From: an uncultured Kushneria sp. | GTDB lineage: Bacteria > Pseudomonadota > Gammaproteobacteria > Pseudomonadales > Halomonadaceae | Direction of reading: 5' to 3' | Assembly (NCBI RefSeq): GCF_947497025.1 | Contig: NZ_CANMFC010000007.1 | Location: forward strand, 1-64,000 | DNA: 64,000 bases | Part shown: positions 24,457-33,331 of the stretch, in pieces | Numbering within the stretch: position 1 is the first letter of the stretch | How the letters are laid out: each line of letters opens with the position of its first letter | Program-made: the position numbers and the translations under genes | The notes under the pieces: model-generated | The model's database searches: none | What the model was told of the DNA's origin: nothing | What the model saw: only the letters and a program-made list of their open reading frames with translations

Positions 24457-25511
24457 TGTTCAACCGGCTTGATCGCTACATCGCGCGCAATGTCCTCATG
24501 GGCATGCTGATCGTGCATCTCATCATTCTCGGGCTTGACTTCACCATCAGCTTTATCAACGACCTGGGGGATACCGAGGGCAACTACGGCACCCTGCAGG
24601 TATTGATGTATGGGGTGATTCGTCTGCCCTGGCGCTTTTATCAGTATGCGCCCGTGAGCGTGCTGATCGGCTCGCTGGTGGGGCTTGGTGCGATGGCCTC
24701 CAGCAACGAGCTGACCGTCATGCGTTCGGCCGGCTTTTCCCTGTGGCGTATTCTGATCGGGGTCATGAAGCCCCTGCTGATCGTGGTGCTGCTGGTCATG
24801 GCAGTGGGCGAGTTTGCTGCCCCGCGTACCGAAATGTTCGGCCAGGCATGGCGCACCGAGCTTCAGGAAGGCAGCGCGGTGTCACGCAGTGGCGGGTGGC
24901 AGCGCGAGGGCGACAGTTTCTACCGCTTTGGCTCCATTCGTTCGGACAATACGCTGCTGGACGTCAACCGCTTTCGCTATGACGGAGAGCAGCTGGTAGA
25001 GGCCACTCATGCCTCGCGGGCCGTGCTTGAAGGGGATGAGTGGACGCTGGAAGACGTGGATCGGACCCTGATTCAGGACAACGCCACAAGCGCCGAGCAT
25101 CTTGACCGGCTTGAGTGGGACACGTCGCTTGATCCCGAGCTGTTGCGTCTGATCATCACCGACCGTGACAGCCAGTCGATCGAGGATCTCTGGCGCTACG
25201 GGCGCTATCTCAACGAGCAGGGCATCAGCGCCAACGATACCTGGCTCTATTTCTGGCAGAAGGTGCTGCTGCCGCTGACGCTGGCCTCGCTGGTCATCAT
25301 TGCGGCCTCGTTCATCTTCGGCCCGCTGAGAAGCGTCGCGGCCGGGTCGCGGGTGTTTTACGGCACTGTGGTCGGGCTGGTGTTCAAGTACGTGCAGGAC
25401 CTGCTCGGCCCGGCTGCCACCATCTTCGGGTTCTCGCCCATCTGGGCCATTGTGGTGCCCATGGGCGCATGTTTTGCGCTCGGTTTCTGGCTGTTGCGCC
25501 GCGCCGGCTGA
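24456..25511 (+). CDS. lptG: LPS export permease LptG
   Basis: A 351-residue partner of LptF in the LptB2FG complex. The ATG at 24456 overlaps the lptF stop by one base, and its product MFNRLDRYIARNVLMG is the family N-terminus. Six helices flank a periplasmic beta-jellyroll (about 125-260). VMRSAGFSLWRILIGVMKP (residues 88-106) is the coupling-helix segment that contacts LptB. lptA, lptB and lptC are not in this window, as is usual. A terminator follows. Confidence 0.94.
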   Translation: MFNRLDRYIARNVLMGMLIVHLIILGLDFTISFINDLGDTEGNYGTLQVLMYGVIRLPWRFYQYAPVSVLIGSLVGLGAMASSNELTVMRSAGFSLWRILIGVMKPLLIVVLLVMAVGEFAAPRTEMFGQAWRTELQEGSAVSRSGGWQREGDSFYRFGSIRSDNTLLDVNRFRYDGEQLVEATHASRAVLEGDEWTLEDVDRTLIQDNATSAEHLDRLEWDTSLDPELLRLIITDRDSQSIEDLWRYGRYLNEQGISANDTWLYFWQKVLLPLTLASLVIIAASFIFGPLRSVAAGSRVFYGTVVGLVFKYVQDLLGPAATIFGFSPIWAIVVPMGACFALGFWLLRRAG

Positions 25512-25541
25512 CCCGTTTGATCCCTCCCGGCCCTTGACCTG

Positions 25542-25571
25542 CGCCCTGAAGTGATGGCTTCAGGGCGTTTT
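25542..25571 (+). terminator. Intrinsic terminator of lptFG
   Basis: Stem cgccctgaag / cttcagggcg (25542-25551 with 25558-25567) followed by four T. Confidence 0.75.
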
Positions 25572-25720
25572 CGCAGGTCACTTACCCAGGCGCTGAAAGC
25601 GCTTCTGGCCCCTCCCTGTTGGACCAATATCCGTTTGTTGTGCTGTCCCGGCAGTGCCAGAGTAGAAGGTGCCGAGAGGTTCTTTCATCGACCGCTACCC
25701 TGATTTTCTGGAGGTGGACA

Positions 25721-27241
25721 ATGCAGTACGCCAGACCCGGCAGTTCGGATGCCCTCGTACATTTTCGCGAGCAGTACGACAACTTCATCGGCGGTGAGTG
25801 GTGCGCACCCCATGACGGCCGCTACATGGATAACGTGACGCCGGTCACCGGCGACGTGTTTTGCCGGGTGCCGCGCTCCGGCCCGGAAGACATCGATCGC
25901 GCCGTGAAGGCTGCCCAGAAGGCCGCGCCCGGCTGGGCCGCCACGGCGCCTGCCGAGCGTGCCGGTATTTTGCTCAAAATCGCCGATCGCATCGAGAACA
26001 ACCTCGAGATGCTGGCCGTGGCCGAAACCTGGGACAACGGCAAGCCGATCCGGGAATGCCTAGCGGCCGACCTGCCGCTGCTGGCGGATCACTTTCGCTA
26101 CTTTGCCGGCTGTATCCGGGCACAGGAGGGCGGCATTAGTGAAATCGACAGCCAGACGGTGGCCTACCACTATCACGAACCCTACGGCGTTGTCGGCCAG
26201 ATCATTCCCTGGAACTTTCCACTGCTGATGGCTGGCTGGAAGCTGGCGCCAGCGCTGGTGGCCGGCAACTGTAGTGTGTTGAAGCCGGCCGAGCAGACAC
26301 CGGTCTCCATCTGCGTGTTGCTGGAGCTGATTCAGGACCTGCTGCCGCCGGGCGTGCTGAATGTGGTGCAGGGTATCGGGGAGGAGGCCGGCGAGGCGCT
26401 GGCCACCCACCCGGGTATCCAGAAGATTGCCTTTACCGGCTCCACCCCGGTGGGCAGCCACATCATGTCCCGGGCGGCCGAGCGCATCATTCCGGCCACG
26501 CTGGAGCTCGGTGGCAAGTCGCCCAATATCTATTTCGAGGACGTGCTCGATCACGGAGATGCCTACATCGACAAGTGCGTCGAAGGTCTGATGATGACCT
26601 TTTTGAATCAGGGTGAGGTCTGTACCTGTCCATCCCGCGCGCTGATTCATGAGTCGGTCTATGACACGCTGATGACGCGGGCCGTGGAGCGGGCCAAACG
26701 ATTGAAGTCGGGCAATCCACTGGATACCGAAACCGAGATGGGGGCTCAGGTCTCCAAAGAGCAGTTCGACAAGATTCTCTCCTATATGGAGATCGGCCGT
26801 GATGAAGGCGCCGAGCTGTTGCTGGGCGGTGAGCGGGCCTCGGTCGATCAGGACTATGCCAACGGTTTCTATGTGCAGCCCACGATCTTCAGGGGCCGCA
26901 ATGACATGCGTATCTTTCAGGAGGAAATTTTCGGGCCCACGCTGTCCGTGACCACCTTCAAGACCGAGGAGGAGGCGCTGGCCATCGCCAACGATACCGA
27001 GTTCGGCCTGGGCGCCGGGGTCTGGACGCGCGACATGAACCGCGCCTATCGCATGGGTCGAGCCATTCAGGCCGGTCGGGTCTGGACCAACTGCTATCAC
27101 CAGTATCCGGCACATGCCGCCTTCGGGGGCTACAAGAAATCCGGTATCGGTCGCGAGACTCATCTGGCCATGCTGGGCAATTATCAGCAGCTCAAGTGTC
27201 AGCTGATCTCCTACAGTGACAGCCCGGCCGGTCTCTACTGA
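25721..27241 (+). CDS. NAD-dependent aldehyde dehydrogenase (ExaC/AldB-like)
   Basis: A 506-residue cytoplasmic ALDH. The ATG at 25721 follows GGAGGTG; codons further upstream have no ribosome site. Landmarks: [17 protein letters not shown] near 163-179, FTGSTPVG near 236, the catalytic base region LELGGKSPN near 258, and the nucleophile Cys in [13 protein letters not shown] near 299-311. The ending [12 protein letters not shown] with a conserved YQQLK stretch fits the ExaC/AcoD/AldB group, which oxidises acetaldehyde and similar short aldehydes. It is monocistronic, with a strong terminator. Confidence 0.88.
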   Translation: MQYARPGSSDALVHFREQYDNFIGGEWCAPHDGRYMDNVTPVTGDVFCRVPRSGPEDIDRAVKAAQKAAPGWAATAPAERAGILLKIADRIENNLEMLAVAETWDNGKPIRECLAADLPLLADHFRYFAGCIRAQEGGISEIDSQTVAYHYHEPYGVVGQIIPWNFPLLMAGWKLAPALVAGNCSVLKPAEQTPVSICVLLELIQDLLPPGVLNVVQGIGEEAGEALATHPGIQKIAFTGSTPVGSHIMSRAAERIIPATLELGGKSPNIYFEDVLDHGDAYIDKCVEGLMMTFLNQGEVCTCPSRALIHESVYDTLMTRAVERAKRLKSGNPLDTETEMGAQVSKEQFDKILSYMEIGRDEGAELLLGGERASVDQDYANGFYVQPTIFRGRNDMRIFQEEIFGPTLSVTTFKTEEEALAIANDTEFGLGAGVWTRDMNRAYRMGRAIQAGRVWTNCYHQYPAHAAFGGYKKSGIGRETHLAMLGNYQQLKCQLISYSDSPAGLY

Positions 27242-27261
27242 ATACGGCCTTCTGGTGTCAG

Positions 27262-27287
27262 AGAGCGACTTCGGTCGCTCTTTTTTT
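27262..27287 (+). terminator. Intrinsic terminator of the aldehyde dehydrogenase gene
   Basis: Stem agagcgac / gtcgctct with a TTCG-type loop and seven T. Confidence 0.92.
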
Positions 27288-27308
27288 ATGTCCCTGTCAC
27301 GTTTGAGG

Positions 27309-27337
27309 TTGACGCGAATGAAAATGTTTCGCATATT
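27309..27337 (+). promoter_or_regulatory. Promoter of bfd
   Basis: TTGACG (27309-27314), 17-base spacer, CATATT (27332-27337). The Fur-like dyad begins about 20 bases downstream. Confidence 0.5.
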
Positions 27338-27357
27338 GCGCCAATGCAATCTCTTAT

Positions 27358-27376
27358 GAGAATCATTTGTATTCTC
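27358..27376. promoter_or_regulatory. Fur-like operator before bfd
   Basis: GAGAATCATTTGTATTCTC is a dyad with arms GAGAAT / ATTCTC and an internal AATCATT, which is the core of the Fur box. It lies just after the predicted transcription start and 18 bases before the bfd start, so Fur-iron would block transcription. This fits Bfd, which is made under iron starvation. Confidence 0.65.
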
Positions 27377-27393
27377 TTGTGGCGGGAGTCTCC

Positions 27394-27621
27394 ATGTTTG
27401 TATGCATGTGCAAGAAGGTCACGGACGGGCAGTTGAAGCAGGCAGTGGCGCTGGGTGCCTCGAGCTGGGAAGACGTTTCCCGGATGACGCGGTGTTCCAC
27501 CCAGTGCGGCAAGTGCACCTGTCTGGCACAGGAAATCGTCGATGAAGCCCTGCTCGAGCGGCATGTGTCGCAGCACATTCCGGCCCGCCATTTTGAAGAG
27601 CTTGCCTACGCTGCACGCTAA
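27394..27621 (+). CDS. bfd: Bacterioferritin-associated ferredoxin
   Basis: A 75-residue [2Fe-2S] protein that donates electrons to bacterioferritin so that stored iron is reduced and released. The start at 27394 (MFVCMCKKVTD) matches the family and follows GGGAG. Cluster cysteines are Cys4, Cys6, Cys38 and Cys41, in MFVCMC and CSTQCGKCTC; extra cysteines lie at 34 and 43. It carries a Fur-like operator upstream and a terminator downstream, so it is controlled separately from bfr. Confidence 0.93.
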   Translation: MFVCMCKKVTDGQLKQAVALGASSWEDVSRMTRCSTQCGKCTCLAQEIVDEALLERHVSQHIPARHFEELAYAAR

Positions 27622-27683
27622 GGTTGGCGCTTGCCTGAAAGGGATTGGTTTTTAACTGCTAACTGTTTGAATTGTCTTATGAT

Positions 27684-27708
27684 AATGGCTCGCATTGAGC
27701 CTTTTTTT
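27684..27708 (+). terminator. Intrinsic terminator of bfd
   Basis: Short stem ggctc / gagcc with a 5-base loop and seven T, between bfd and bfr. Confidence 0.7.
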
Positions 27709-27809
27709 ATGCCTGTGTGGTCGAAATCCCCGTGCGTTTGTTGGATACTGCCTCCACAGGCGGACGCAGGTTTCGGCGATCGCCATGACCACTGATGGCG
27801 GAGAAGCAC

Positions 27810-28313
27810 ATGAAAGGCGATCCTCAGGTTATCGAGCACCTCAATAAAATCCTTGGCAACGAGCTCATTGCCATCAACCAGTATTTCCTGCATGCCCGCA
27901 TGTATCGCAACTGGGGCCTGCACGGTCTGGGAGACTGGGAATACAAGGAATCCATCGAAGAGATGCAGCACGCCGATATTCTGATCGAGCGCATTCTGTT
28001 TCTCGACGGTCTGCCGAATCTGCAGGATCTGGGCAAGCTGCACATCGGCGAGCACGTTCAGGAAATGCTGGAGTGCGATCTGCGCATTGAGCACGACGGT
28101 CGTGATGATCTGATCAAGGCCATTCGCCACTGCGAATCCGTCGCCGATTACCCGAGCAGCGAAATGCTCAAGAAGATCCTGGCCGAAGAAGAAGAGCACA
28201 TCGATATCATCGAGACCGAACTGCATCTGCTTGAGCAGGTCGGGCTGGAAAACTACAAGCAGCGCCAGATGCGTCCTGCCAACGAGCGCGAAGAGGGCGA
28301 AACGGCGACCTGA
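27810..28313 (+). CDS. bfr: Bacterioferritin
   Basis: A 167-residue haem ferritin that assembles into a 24-mer iron store. The ATG at 27810 follows GGAGAAG. Ferroxidase ligands are recognisable: Glu18, Glu51, His54, Glu near 94 in DLRIEH, and the EEEEHID segment near 127-130. Met52, the haem axial ligand, is present (EEMQHAD), so this subunit should bind haem. The length is about ten residues longer than E. coli Bfr because of a hydrophilic tail. It lies 188 bases after bfd, with a terminator between them. Confidence 0.94.
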   Translation: MKGDPQVIEHLNKILGNELIAINQYFLHARMYRNWGLHGLGDWEYKESIEEMQHADILIERILFLDGLPNLQDLGKLHIGEHVQEMLECDLRIEHDGRDDLIKAIRHCESVADYPSSEMLKKILAEEEEHIDIIETELHLLEQVGLENYKQRQMRPANEREEGETAT

Positions 28314-28339
28314 TCCGGTCGTCGTCTCGCATACGCATG

Positions 28340-28371
28340 ACAGCGGGCCGCCCCATGGGGCGGCCCGCTGT
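28340..28371. terminator. Perfect palindrome between converging genes
   Basis: acagcgggccgcccc / ggggcggcccgctgt, 15-bp arms with an AT centre. It is very stable but has only a weak T-run, so it may be a terminator for bfr and the converging DUF1653 gene. Confidence 0.55.
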
Positions 28372-28397
28372 CATTTGGGCTCTTGAGCTGACAGCCG

Positions 28398-28631
28398 CTA
28401 GAAGTGTCGGATCAGCGAAAAGCGGGCCACCGGTTCACCATCGATCTCGACGTTTTCACGAAACATCGCCAGCGGTCGAACCCAGAGGCCGAACTCGCCG
28501 TAGAGCGCGCGATAGACCACCAGCGGCTCTTCGGTCTCGCTGTGATGCGCCACACCCAGCACCTCGTAATCGCTGCCCTTGTAGTGTCGATAGACGCCAG
28601 GGGTCACGGCGTGTTCGTTTTCTCGTTTCAT
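28398..28631 (-). CDS. DUF1653 domain protein
   Basis: A 77-residue protein of unknown function that is a single DUF1653 domain: VYRHYKGSDYEVLGVAHHSET at 13-33 and LVVYRALYGEFGLWVRPLAMF at 37-57 are the family core. It is a small beta-rich fold. Its ATG overlaps the tcdA stop (ATGA), so it is the last gene of the coupled truC-tcdA operon. The association with two tRNA modification enzymes is suggestive but does not establish a role. Confidence 0.85.
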   Translation of the reverse strand: MKRENEHAVTPGVYRHYKGSDYEVLGVAHHSETEEPLVVYRALYGEFGLWVRPLAMFRENVEIDGEPVARFSLIRHF

Positions 28632-29506
28632 GCAGGCTCCTGAGCGGTAGGTTCAGCATCATCATCGGCGCTGTCGGACGCGAGGCCGGTCCGAATCAGA
28701 CGTTCGATGGCGTGGCTCACGGCGGCAAAGCCAAAGGCGCCGGTCACAAAGGTGGCAGAGCCATAGCCGGCGCTGCACCCGAGTTTCAGGGTCTCACCAT
28801 CGCCCGGGCGAGTATTGCACACCTCACCGGCGCCATCCGGGTAGCGTCGCTGTTCGGGAGAGTAGACGCAGGTCACCGAAAATCGGCGTTTGGGGTTGCG
28901 GCTGAAACCGTACTCCCGTCGCAGTCGGCTGCGCACCTTCGAGAGCAGCGGGTCGTGCTCGGTGCGGGTGAGATCTGCCGTCATGATGCGGGTCGGGTCG
29001 GTCAGGCCGCCGGCGCCACCGGTGACGGTCAGTCCGATCCTGCGGCGTTTGCAATGATTGATCAGGGCACACTTGGCGCCCACATGATCGATGGCATCGA
29101 TCACGTGATCGGTATCTTCCGGCAGCATGCGCTCGATGTTGTCCGGCGTGATAAAGCCCGGGATGGCCTCGACCTGCATCCACGGGTTGATCAAACGGCA
29201 GCGTTCGGCCATCACCTCGACCTTCGGGCGGCCAATGGTGCCATCAAGGGCATGCAGCTGGCGGTTGATATTGGTCGTGCAGACATCGTCCAGGTCGATC
29301 AGGCTGATGCGCTCGAACCCTGATCGCGCCAGCGCCTCGACGCTCCAGCTGCCCACACCGCCGATGCCGATGACCACCACATGGGCGCGGCGCAGACGCT
29401 CGATGCCCGTGTGACCATAAAGACGGCGCATGCCGTCAAAGCGTGCGGCGAAATCTGCCTCGTGACGGGCAGCGTCCAGTCGCTCAGCGCTGGCTGAATC
29501 GCTCAT
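28628..29506 (-). CDS. tcdA: tRNA threonylcarbamoyladenosine dehydratase
   Basis: A 292-residue E1-like ATPase that cyclises t6A37 to ct6A in ANN-decoding tRNAs. The start at 29506 (MSDSASAERL) gives the ATGA overlap with truC. Domain features: RFDGMRRLYG near 22, the ATP loop VVVIGIGGVGSW near 46-57, SLIDLDDVCTTNINRQ near 72-87, and DHVIDAIDHVGAK near 137. The C-terminal portion holds the FSRNPKRRFSVTCVYSPE and CSAGYGSATFVTG segments found in CsdL/TcdA. Coupled to truC and DUF1653. Confidence 0.93.
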   Translation of the reverse strand: MSDSASAERLDAARHEADFAARFDGMRRLYGHTGIERLRRAHVVVIGIGGVGSWSVEALARSGFERISLIDLDDVCTTNINRQLHALDGTIGRPKVEVMAERCRLINPWMQVEAIPGFITPDNIERMLPEDTDHVIDAIDHVGAKCALINHCKRRRIGLTVTGGAGGLTDPTRIMTADLTRTEHDPLLSKVRSRLRREYGFSRNPKRRFSVTCVYSPEQRRYPDGAGEVCNTRPGDGETLKLGCSAGYGSATFVTGAFGFAAVSHAIERLIRTGLASDSADDDAEPTAQEPA

Positions 29507-30300
29507 GATGCGGCGTCTCTCCTGTCGGACGTGTCGGGCGCGTTGCTCTGAGTATTGTCCTGCCACTGCACCTGATTGACCGGGCAGTGACCGGCCCAGC
29601 CAAATCGGTGCATCAGCGCGGCCATGTCCTCCTGGACGGCGGCGCTCACCCTGAGCCTCTGCTCGTGGGCGGGATGATAAAACTCGAGCATGACGGCAGC
29701 CAGCAGCAGCCGGCCGGCGCCGAAGTTGTCGCGAAAAAAGCGGTTATGAATGCCCTTGCCGTGTCGGGCGTCACCAATGATGGGATAGCCGCCGCGGCTC
29801 AGATGACGACGAATCTGGTGACGCCGTCCGGTGGTCGGCGTCACCGACATCAGCGAATAGCGGCTGGTCGGGTAGCGGTCGATGGCGACCGGCAGCTCAA
29901 CGCTGTCCAGCCGTCGGACATGGGTTTCGGCGGCCATGGCCGGCATTTCGGCCTTGGGACGCTTGCCATCTTCCTCACGAAGGGCCCAGTCATAGGTGTT
30001 TTGTTCGGAGCCGATGCCTCGCACGATGGCAAGATAGCGTTTTTGCACCTGCTGACCCTGAAACTGATGACCCAGCGCCGTGGCCATCCCGGGGGTCAGG
30101 GCAAGGATCATCGCGCCCGAGGTCGGGCGATCCAGCCGATGCACCGGATAGACATGCTGGCCCAGCTGGTTGCGCAGTGCCTGCAGCATGATGACCGGTG
30201 CGTGCCGGTCCAGCGCGCTGCGGTGTACCAGCGCGCCGGAGGGCTTGTGGACGATCACCAGGTGATCGTCACGATAAATAACGGGGATGGGCGTGGTCAT
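29503..30300 (-). CDS. truC: tRNA pseudouridine(65) synthase
   Basis: A 265-residue RluA-family pseudouridine synthase, most like TruC (U65 of tRNA-Ile and tRNA-Asp). The N-terminus PVIYRDDHLVIVHKPSG and the catalytic Asp motif HRLDRPTSGAM (near 58) define the family; PTTGRRHQIRRHL and YPIIGDARHG follow. Two ATGs are possible (30300 and 30321) and neither has a clear ribosome site; 30300 gives the family-like length. It is the first gene of a three-gene operon with ATGA overlaps. Confidence 0.9.
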   Translation of the reverse strand: MTTPIPVIYRDDHLVIVHKPSGALVHRSALDRHAPVIMLQALRNQLGQHVYPVHRLDRPTSGAMILALTPGMATALGHQFQGQQVQKRYLAIVRGIGSEQNTYDWALREEDGKRPKAEMPAMAAETHVRRLDSVELPVAIDRYPTSRYSLMSVTPTTGRRHQIRRHLSRGGYPIIGDARHGKGIHNRFFRDNFGAGRLLLAAVMLEFYHPAHEQRLRVSAAVQEDMAALMHRFGWAGHCPVNQVQWQDNTQSNAPDTSDRRDAAS

Positions 30301-30472
30301 TGAAACGTCGTGGTCGGGCATCAGCCGCTATTGTCGGTAATTGGGTGTCCCGATGTACAGGGGCAGGATGGCGCAGTGAAAGGACTCTGTTAAAATCCCT
30401 GCGCCTCGGCGTTGCCCTGTCGGCGTTCTTTTGGGTGACATCGCCCGGGCTACATCTTTAAAGGGAAAGCAC

Positions 30473-31201
30473 ATGGCTCACCTGGTCGTTCTCACTGGCG
30501 CCGGCATCAGCGCTGAAAGCGGTATCAAAACCTTCCGCGATGGCGACGGCCTCTGGGAGAATCATCACGTCGAGGATGTGGCAACGCCCGAGGGCTGGGC
30601 GCGTGATCCTCAAACCGTGCTGCGCTTTTACAACGAGCGCCGTGCCCAGGTGCGGGCGGCCCGACCCAATGCGGCCCATCTGGCGCTGGCCGAACTCGAA
30701 AAACACTTTCGGGTCAGCATCATTACCCAGAACATCGACGATCTGCACGAGCGTGCCGGTTCGCGCGATGTGCTGCATCTGCACGGCGAGCTTTTGAAGG
30801 CGCGCTCCAGCCGCGACCCCCGGCTGGTCTATCGTCTCGATGAGGACGAGACCATCGAAATGGGAGACTGCGGTGACGACGGCGCCCAGCTGCGCCCGCA
30901 CGTGGTCTGGTTTGGTGAAAATGTCCCGCTGTATGCCACCGCCTGCGATATCGTCGCCGATGCCGATCTCCTGCTGATTGTGGGCACCTCGCTGGCCGTC
31001 ATGCCAGCCTCGATGCTGATGGACGAGGCGCCCCTCGCCGCCCCGCGCGTACTGGTCGATCCCGGTGCGCGCGAGCTGGCCGTTCGGGGCGTGGTGCCGC
31101 TGGCCACCAGCGCCACCGAAGGGGTCAGTCGCCTGCGCGACTTCTGGTCACAACATGGCCATCTGCTCAAGCCCGACCCGGACACCCTGCTGAATACCTG
31201 A
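30473..31201 (+). CDS. Sir2-family NAD-dependent deacylase without zinc cysteines
   Basis: A 242-residue sirtuin. The ATG at 30473 follows AAAGGGAAAG. NAD-binding motifs are intact: VLTGAGISAESGIKTFRD (residues 6-23), ITQNIDDLHERAG (near 86-98) with the catalytic His in LHLHGELLK (near 105), and VWFGENVP and IVGTSLAV later. The four zinc-binding Cys that normally lie between the HGE and WFGE motifs are absent: only one Cys (GDCGDDG) is present there. This matches a known subgroup of zinc-less bacterial sirtuins. The alternative name cobB is not used because CobB has the zinc site. Monocistronic. Confidence 0.85.
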   Translation: MAHLVVLTGAGISAESGIKTFRDGDGLWENHHVEDVATPEGWARDPQTVLRFYNERRAQVRAARPNAAHLALAELEKHFRVSIITQNIDDLHERAGSRDVLHLHGELLKARSSRDPRLVYRLDEDETIEMGDCGDDGAQLRPHVVWFGENVPLYATACDIVADADLLLIVGTSLAVMPASMLMDEAPLAAPRVLVDPGARELAVRGVVPLATSATEGVSRLRDFWSQHGHLLKPDPDTLLNT

Positions 31202-31296
31202 GGCTCTGATCGAGCCACGGGATGCGGCGGTTTATCACGAGCGCTTTCCATGAATGGACAAGCGCATCCTGTCATCGCTACCAGATAGATACCTTC

Positions 31297-32235
31297 ATGT
31301 TTGAGCAGATCAACCGATTCTTCCCGCTGTGGGCACTGGGTGCGGCCCTGCTGGCGGCGTTTTTCCCTGACGCGCTGGCCTCTCTCAAGGGCTGGGTACC
31401 GCCCCTGCTGGCCCTGATCATGTTCACGATGGGGCTGACGCTGTCGCGTCACGACTTTGCCCGGGTGGCACGCTCACCGCGCGCGGTCATGATCGGGATC
31501 GGCCTGCAGTACCTTTTGATGCCCGCGGCCGCCTTTGGTATCTCGCGCCTTCTGGGGCTGTCGCCGGAGCTTGCCGTGGGCATGATGCTGGTTGGCGCCA
31601 CCTCGGGTGGCACGGCCTCCAACGTCATGACCTGGCTTGCCGGGGGCAATGTGGCGCTGTCGATCAGCATGACGCTGATCTCGACGCTGTTATCGATTGT
31701 CATGACGCCGCTGCTGGTCTGGCTCTGGATGGGGGCGAGCATCGATGTGCCCGTGGGGGGCATGCTCTGGAGCATCGCCAAACTCGTGATCGTGCCGATT
31801 GCGCTGGGAACGGTCGTGCATCACTTCATGGCCACGACCATCCGGCGCATCGAGCCGGCGCTGGCGACCATTGCCATGGCCGCGATCGTGATGATCATTG
31901 CCATTGTGGTGGCGCTCAACGCCGGGCGTCTGGCCACCCTGGGCCCCGTCATTGCACTGGCCGTGGTGCTTCATAACGGCTGTGGGTTGATTGGTGGTTT
32001 CTGGATGTCGCGTCTGGCAGGGCTCAACGAGCGGGACTGCCGTGCCGTGGCCATCGAGGTCGGCATGCAGAACTCGGGACTTGCCGTATCGCTGGCGACC
32101 AACTTCTTCCCGGCGGCCGCGGCGCTGCCCGGTGCGCTCTTTTCGGTATGGCACAACATCTCCGGCTCGATTCTGGCCGGCTACTGGAAAAGACGTCCGG
32201 CGACCGCATCGGATGAGACGCAAAAAGCATCATGA
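31297..32235 (+). CDS. Bile acid:sodium symporter family transporter
   Basis: A 312-residue inner-membrane protein with nine to ten predicted helices, of the BASS/SBF family (arsenite-like fold, YfeH/PanS relatives). The conserved crossover segments are visible: MLVGATSGGTASNVMTWLA near 105-123 and AIEVGMQNSGLAVSLATNFF near 255-274, whose polar residues bind sodium and substrate. The ATG at 31297 is chosen for family-like length; the ribosome site is weak. Substrates of bacterial members include pantoate and pyruvate, so bile acid itself is unlikely. Its stop overlaps the next start by ATGA. Confidence 0.87.
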   Translation: MFEQINRFFPLWALGAALLAAFFPDALASLKGWVPPLLALIMFTMGLTLSRHDFARVARSPRAVMIGIGLQYLLMPAAAFGISRLLGLSPELAVGMMLVGATSGGTASNVMTWLAGGNVALSISMTLISTLLSIVMTPLLVWLWMGASIDVPVGGMLWSIAKLVIVPIALGTVVHHFMATTIRRIEPALATIAMAAIVMIIAIVVALNAGRLATLGPVIALAVVLHNGCGLIGGFWMSRLAGLNERDCRAVAIEVGMQNSGLAVSLATNFFPAAAALPGALFSVWHNISGSILAGYWKRRPATASDETQKAS

Positions 32236-32945
32236 GTGACGGTCATGACCCACTGGCGCCGCGCAAGCCGTTCAACGCGCGCGGCAGCCTGGTGAAGCGC
32301 TGTGAGCAGTGCCGCATGCCGGGGCTGCACTGCATCTGTGACTATCGTCTGCGCGTCACCACCCGGGCGCAGTTCTGGCTGATCACCCATCGCATCGAGC
32401 ATTACAAGCCGACCAACACCGGCCGTCTGATCGGTGACTGCATCGCCCATACCCGGGTGTTTGAGTGGTCGCGCACCGAGCCGGATCCGGCACTGCTGGC
32501 CGCACTTGCGGACCCGCGTTTTGCGCCCTGTCTGGTCTTTCCCGACGACCAGGAAGACTATCGCCACCGGGTGGTGGACATGGCACAAGCCTGTGATACG
32601 TCGCGCATCCCGGTCTTTATCCTGCTCGATGGGACCTGGCGCCAGGCGCGGCGCATGTTCCGCCGAAGTGACTATCTTGCCGAGCTGCCGATCGTGGCCC
32701 TGCGTACCGACCGTCTCACCCGTTATCGGCTGAGAAAGCCGGCAAGTCCGGAGCATCTGTGCACGGCCGAGGTGGCCGTCGAGCTGCTGCGCCACTCGGG
32801 TGACGAGCAGGGCGCTCAGGTACTGGATGACTACTTTACGGTATTCAACGAACAATACGCCGCGGCCCGCCGCGATGCCGGCACGCCGCATCAGTCCGAG
32901 GCCGCGCAGCGACTTCTGGAAAAGCGGCGCGCACATACGAGCTGA
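32232..32945 (+). CDS. tapT: DTW-domain tRNA-uridine aminocarboxypropyltransferase
   Basis: A 237-residue DTW protein, like E. coli YfiP/TapT, which makes acp3U47 in tRNA from S-adenosylmethionine. The ATG overlaps the transporter stop (ATGA). A Cys-rich element CEQCRMPGLHCIC (residues 24-36) is followed by THRIEHYKPTNTGRL near 53-67 and the name-giving motif LLDGTWRQARRM near 134-145 (here DGTW). The C-terminal 20 residues are a hydrophilic extension. Coupling to a transporter is probably incidental. Confidence 0.87.
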   Translation: MSDGHDPLAPRKPFNARGSLVKRCEQCRMPGLHCICDYRLRVTTRAQFWLITHRIEHYKPTNTGRLIGDCIAHTRVFEWSRTEPDPALLAALADPRFAPCLVFPDDQEDYRHRVVDMAQACDTSRIPVFILLDGTWRQARRMFRRSDYLAELPIVALRTDRLTRYRLRKPASPEHLCTAEVAVELLRHSGDEQGAQVLDDYFTVFNEQYAAARRDAGTPHQSEAAQRLLEKRRAHTS

Positions 32946-32987
32946 GCCGTCTATTCTTGGAGGCATGTTCATGACAGGAGCGGAGAT

Positions 32988-33275
32988 ATGACCCTGGGAA
33001 TTCTGGCGACCATTGATGCCAAATCAGGTGAGGAAGCGCGTGTCGAGGCCGAGCTGACCAAAATCGTGGCACCTTCCAGAGACGATGAAGGGTGCCTGCT
33101 CTATACCCTGACGCGCGACAGTGAGCGGCCGTCGCGGTTTATCATGGTCGAGCAGTGGCGTGACCGGGCCGCGCTGGATGCCCATATTGCCACCGAGCAC
33201 TACAAGCAGATGGCGCAGACGCTTGAAAACGCCATTGAGCAGATGGAAGTGCGCGAGTACGACGTCCTGACCTGA
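32988..33275 (+). CDS. Antibiotic biosynthesis monooxygenase (ABM) domain protein
   Basis: A 95-residue ferredoxin-like-fold protein of the ABM/YgiN family. The pattern is clear: LATIDAKSGEEARVEAEL at the N-terminus, EGCLLYTLTRDSERPSRFIMVEQWRD near 34-59, then HIATEHYKQM. Members form dimers and act as quinol or small-molecule oxygenases, or have no known activity; 'antibiotic' is only the family name. The ATG follows GGAGAT. It ends before a strong terminator. Confidence 0.85.
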   Translation: MTLGILATIDAKSGEEARVEAELTKIVAPSRDDEGCLLYTLTRDSERPSRFIMVEQWRDRAALDAHIATEHYKQMAQTLENAIEQMEVREYDVLT

Positions 33276-33300
33276 TATTGCGGTACCGATCAGGCCATCG

Positions 33301-33331
33301 AGCGCCGTGACACCGTCACGGCGCTTTTTTT
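33301..33331 (+). terminator. Intrinsic terminator of the ABM gene
   Basis: Stem agcgccgtgac / gtcacggcgct with seven T. The 3' arm plus T-run is repeated once more directly after (33332-33345). Confidence 0.92.

Noticed and set aside
28337-29323. A 328-codon plus-strand frame opposite tcdA
   Set aside because: Shadow of tcdA and DUF1653; no ribosome site.
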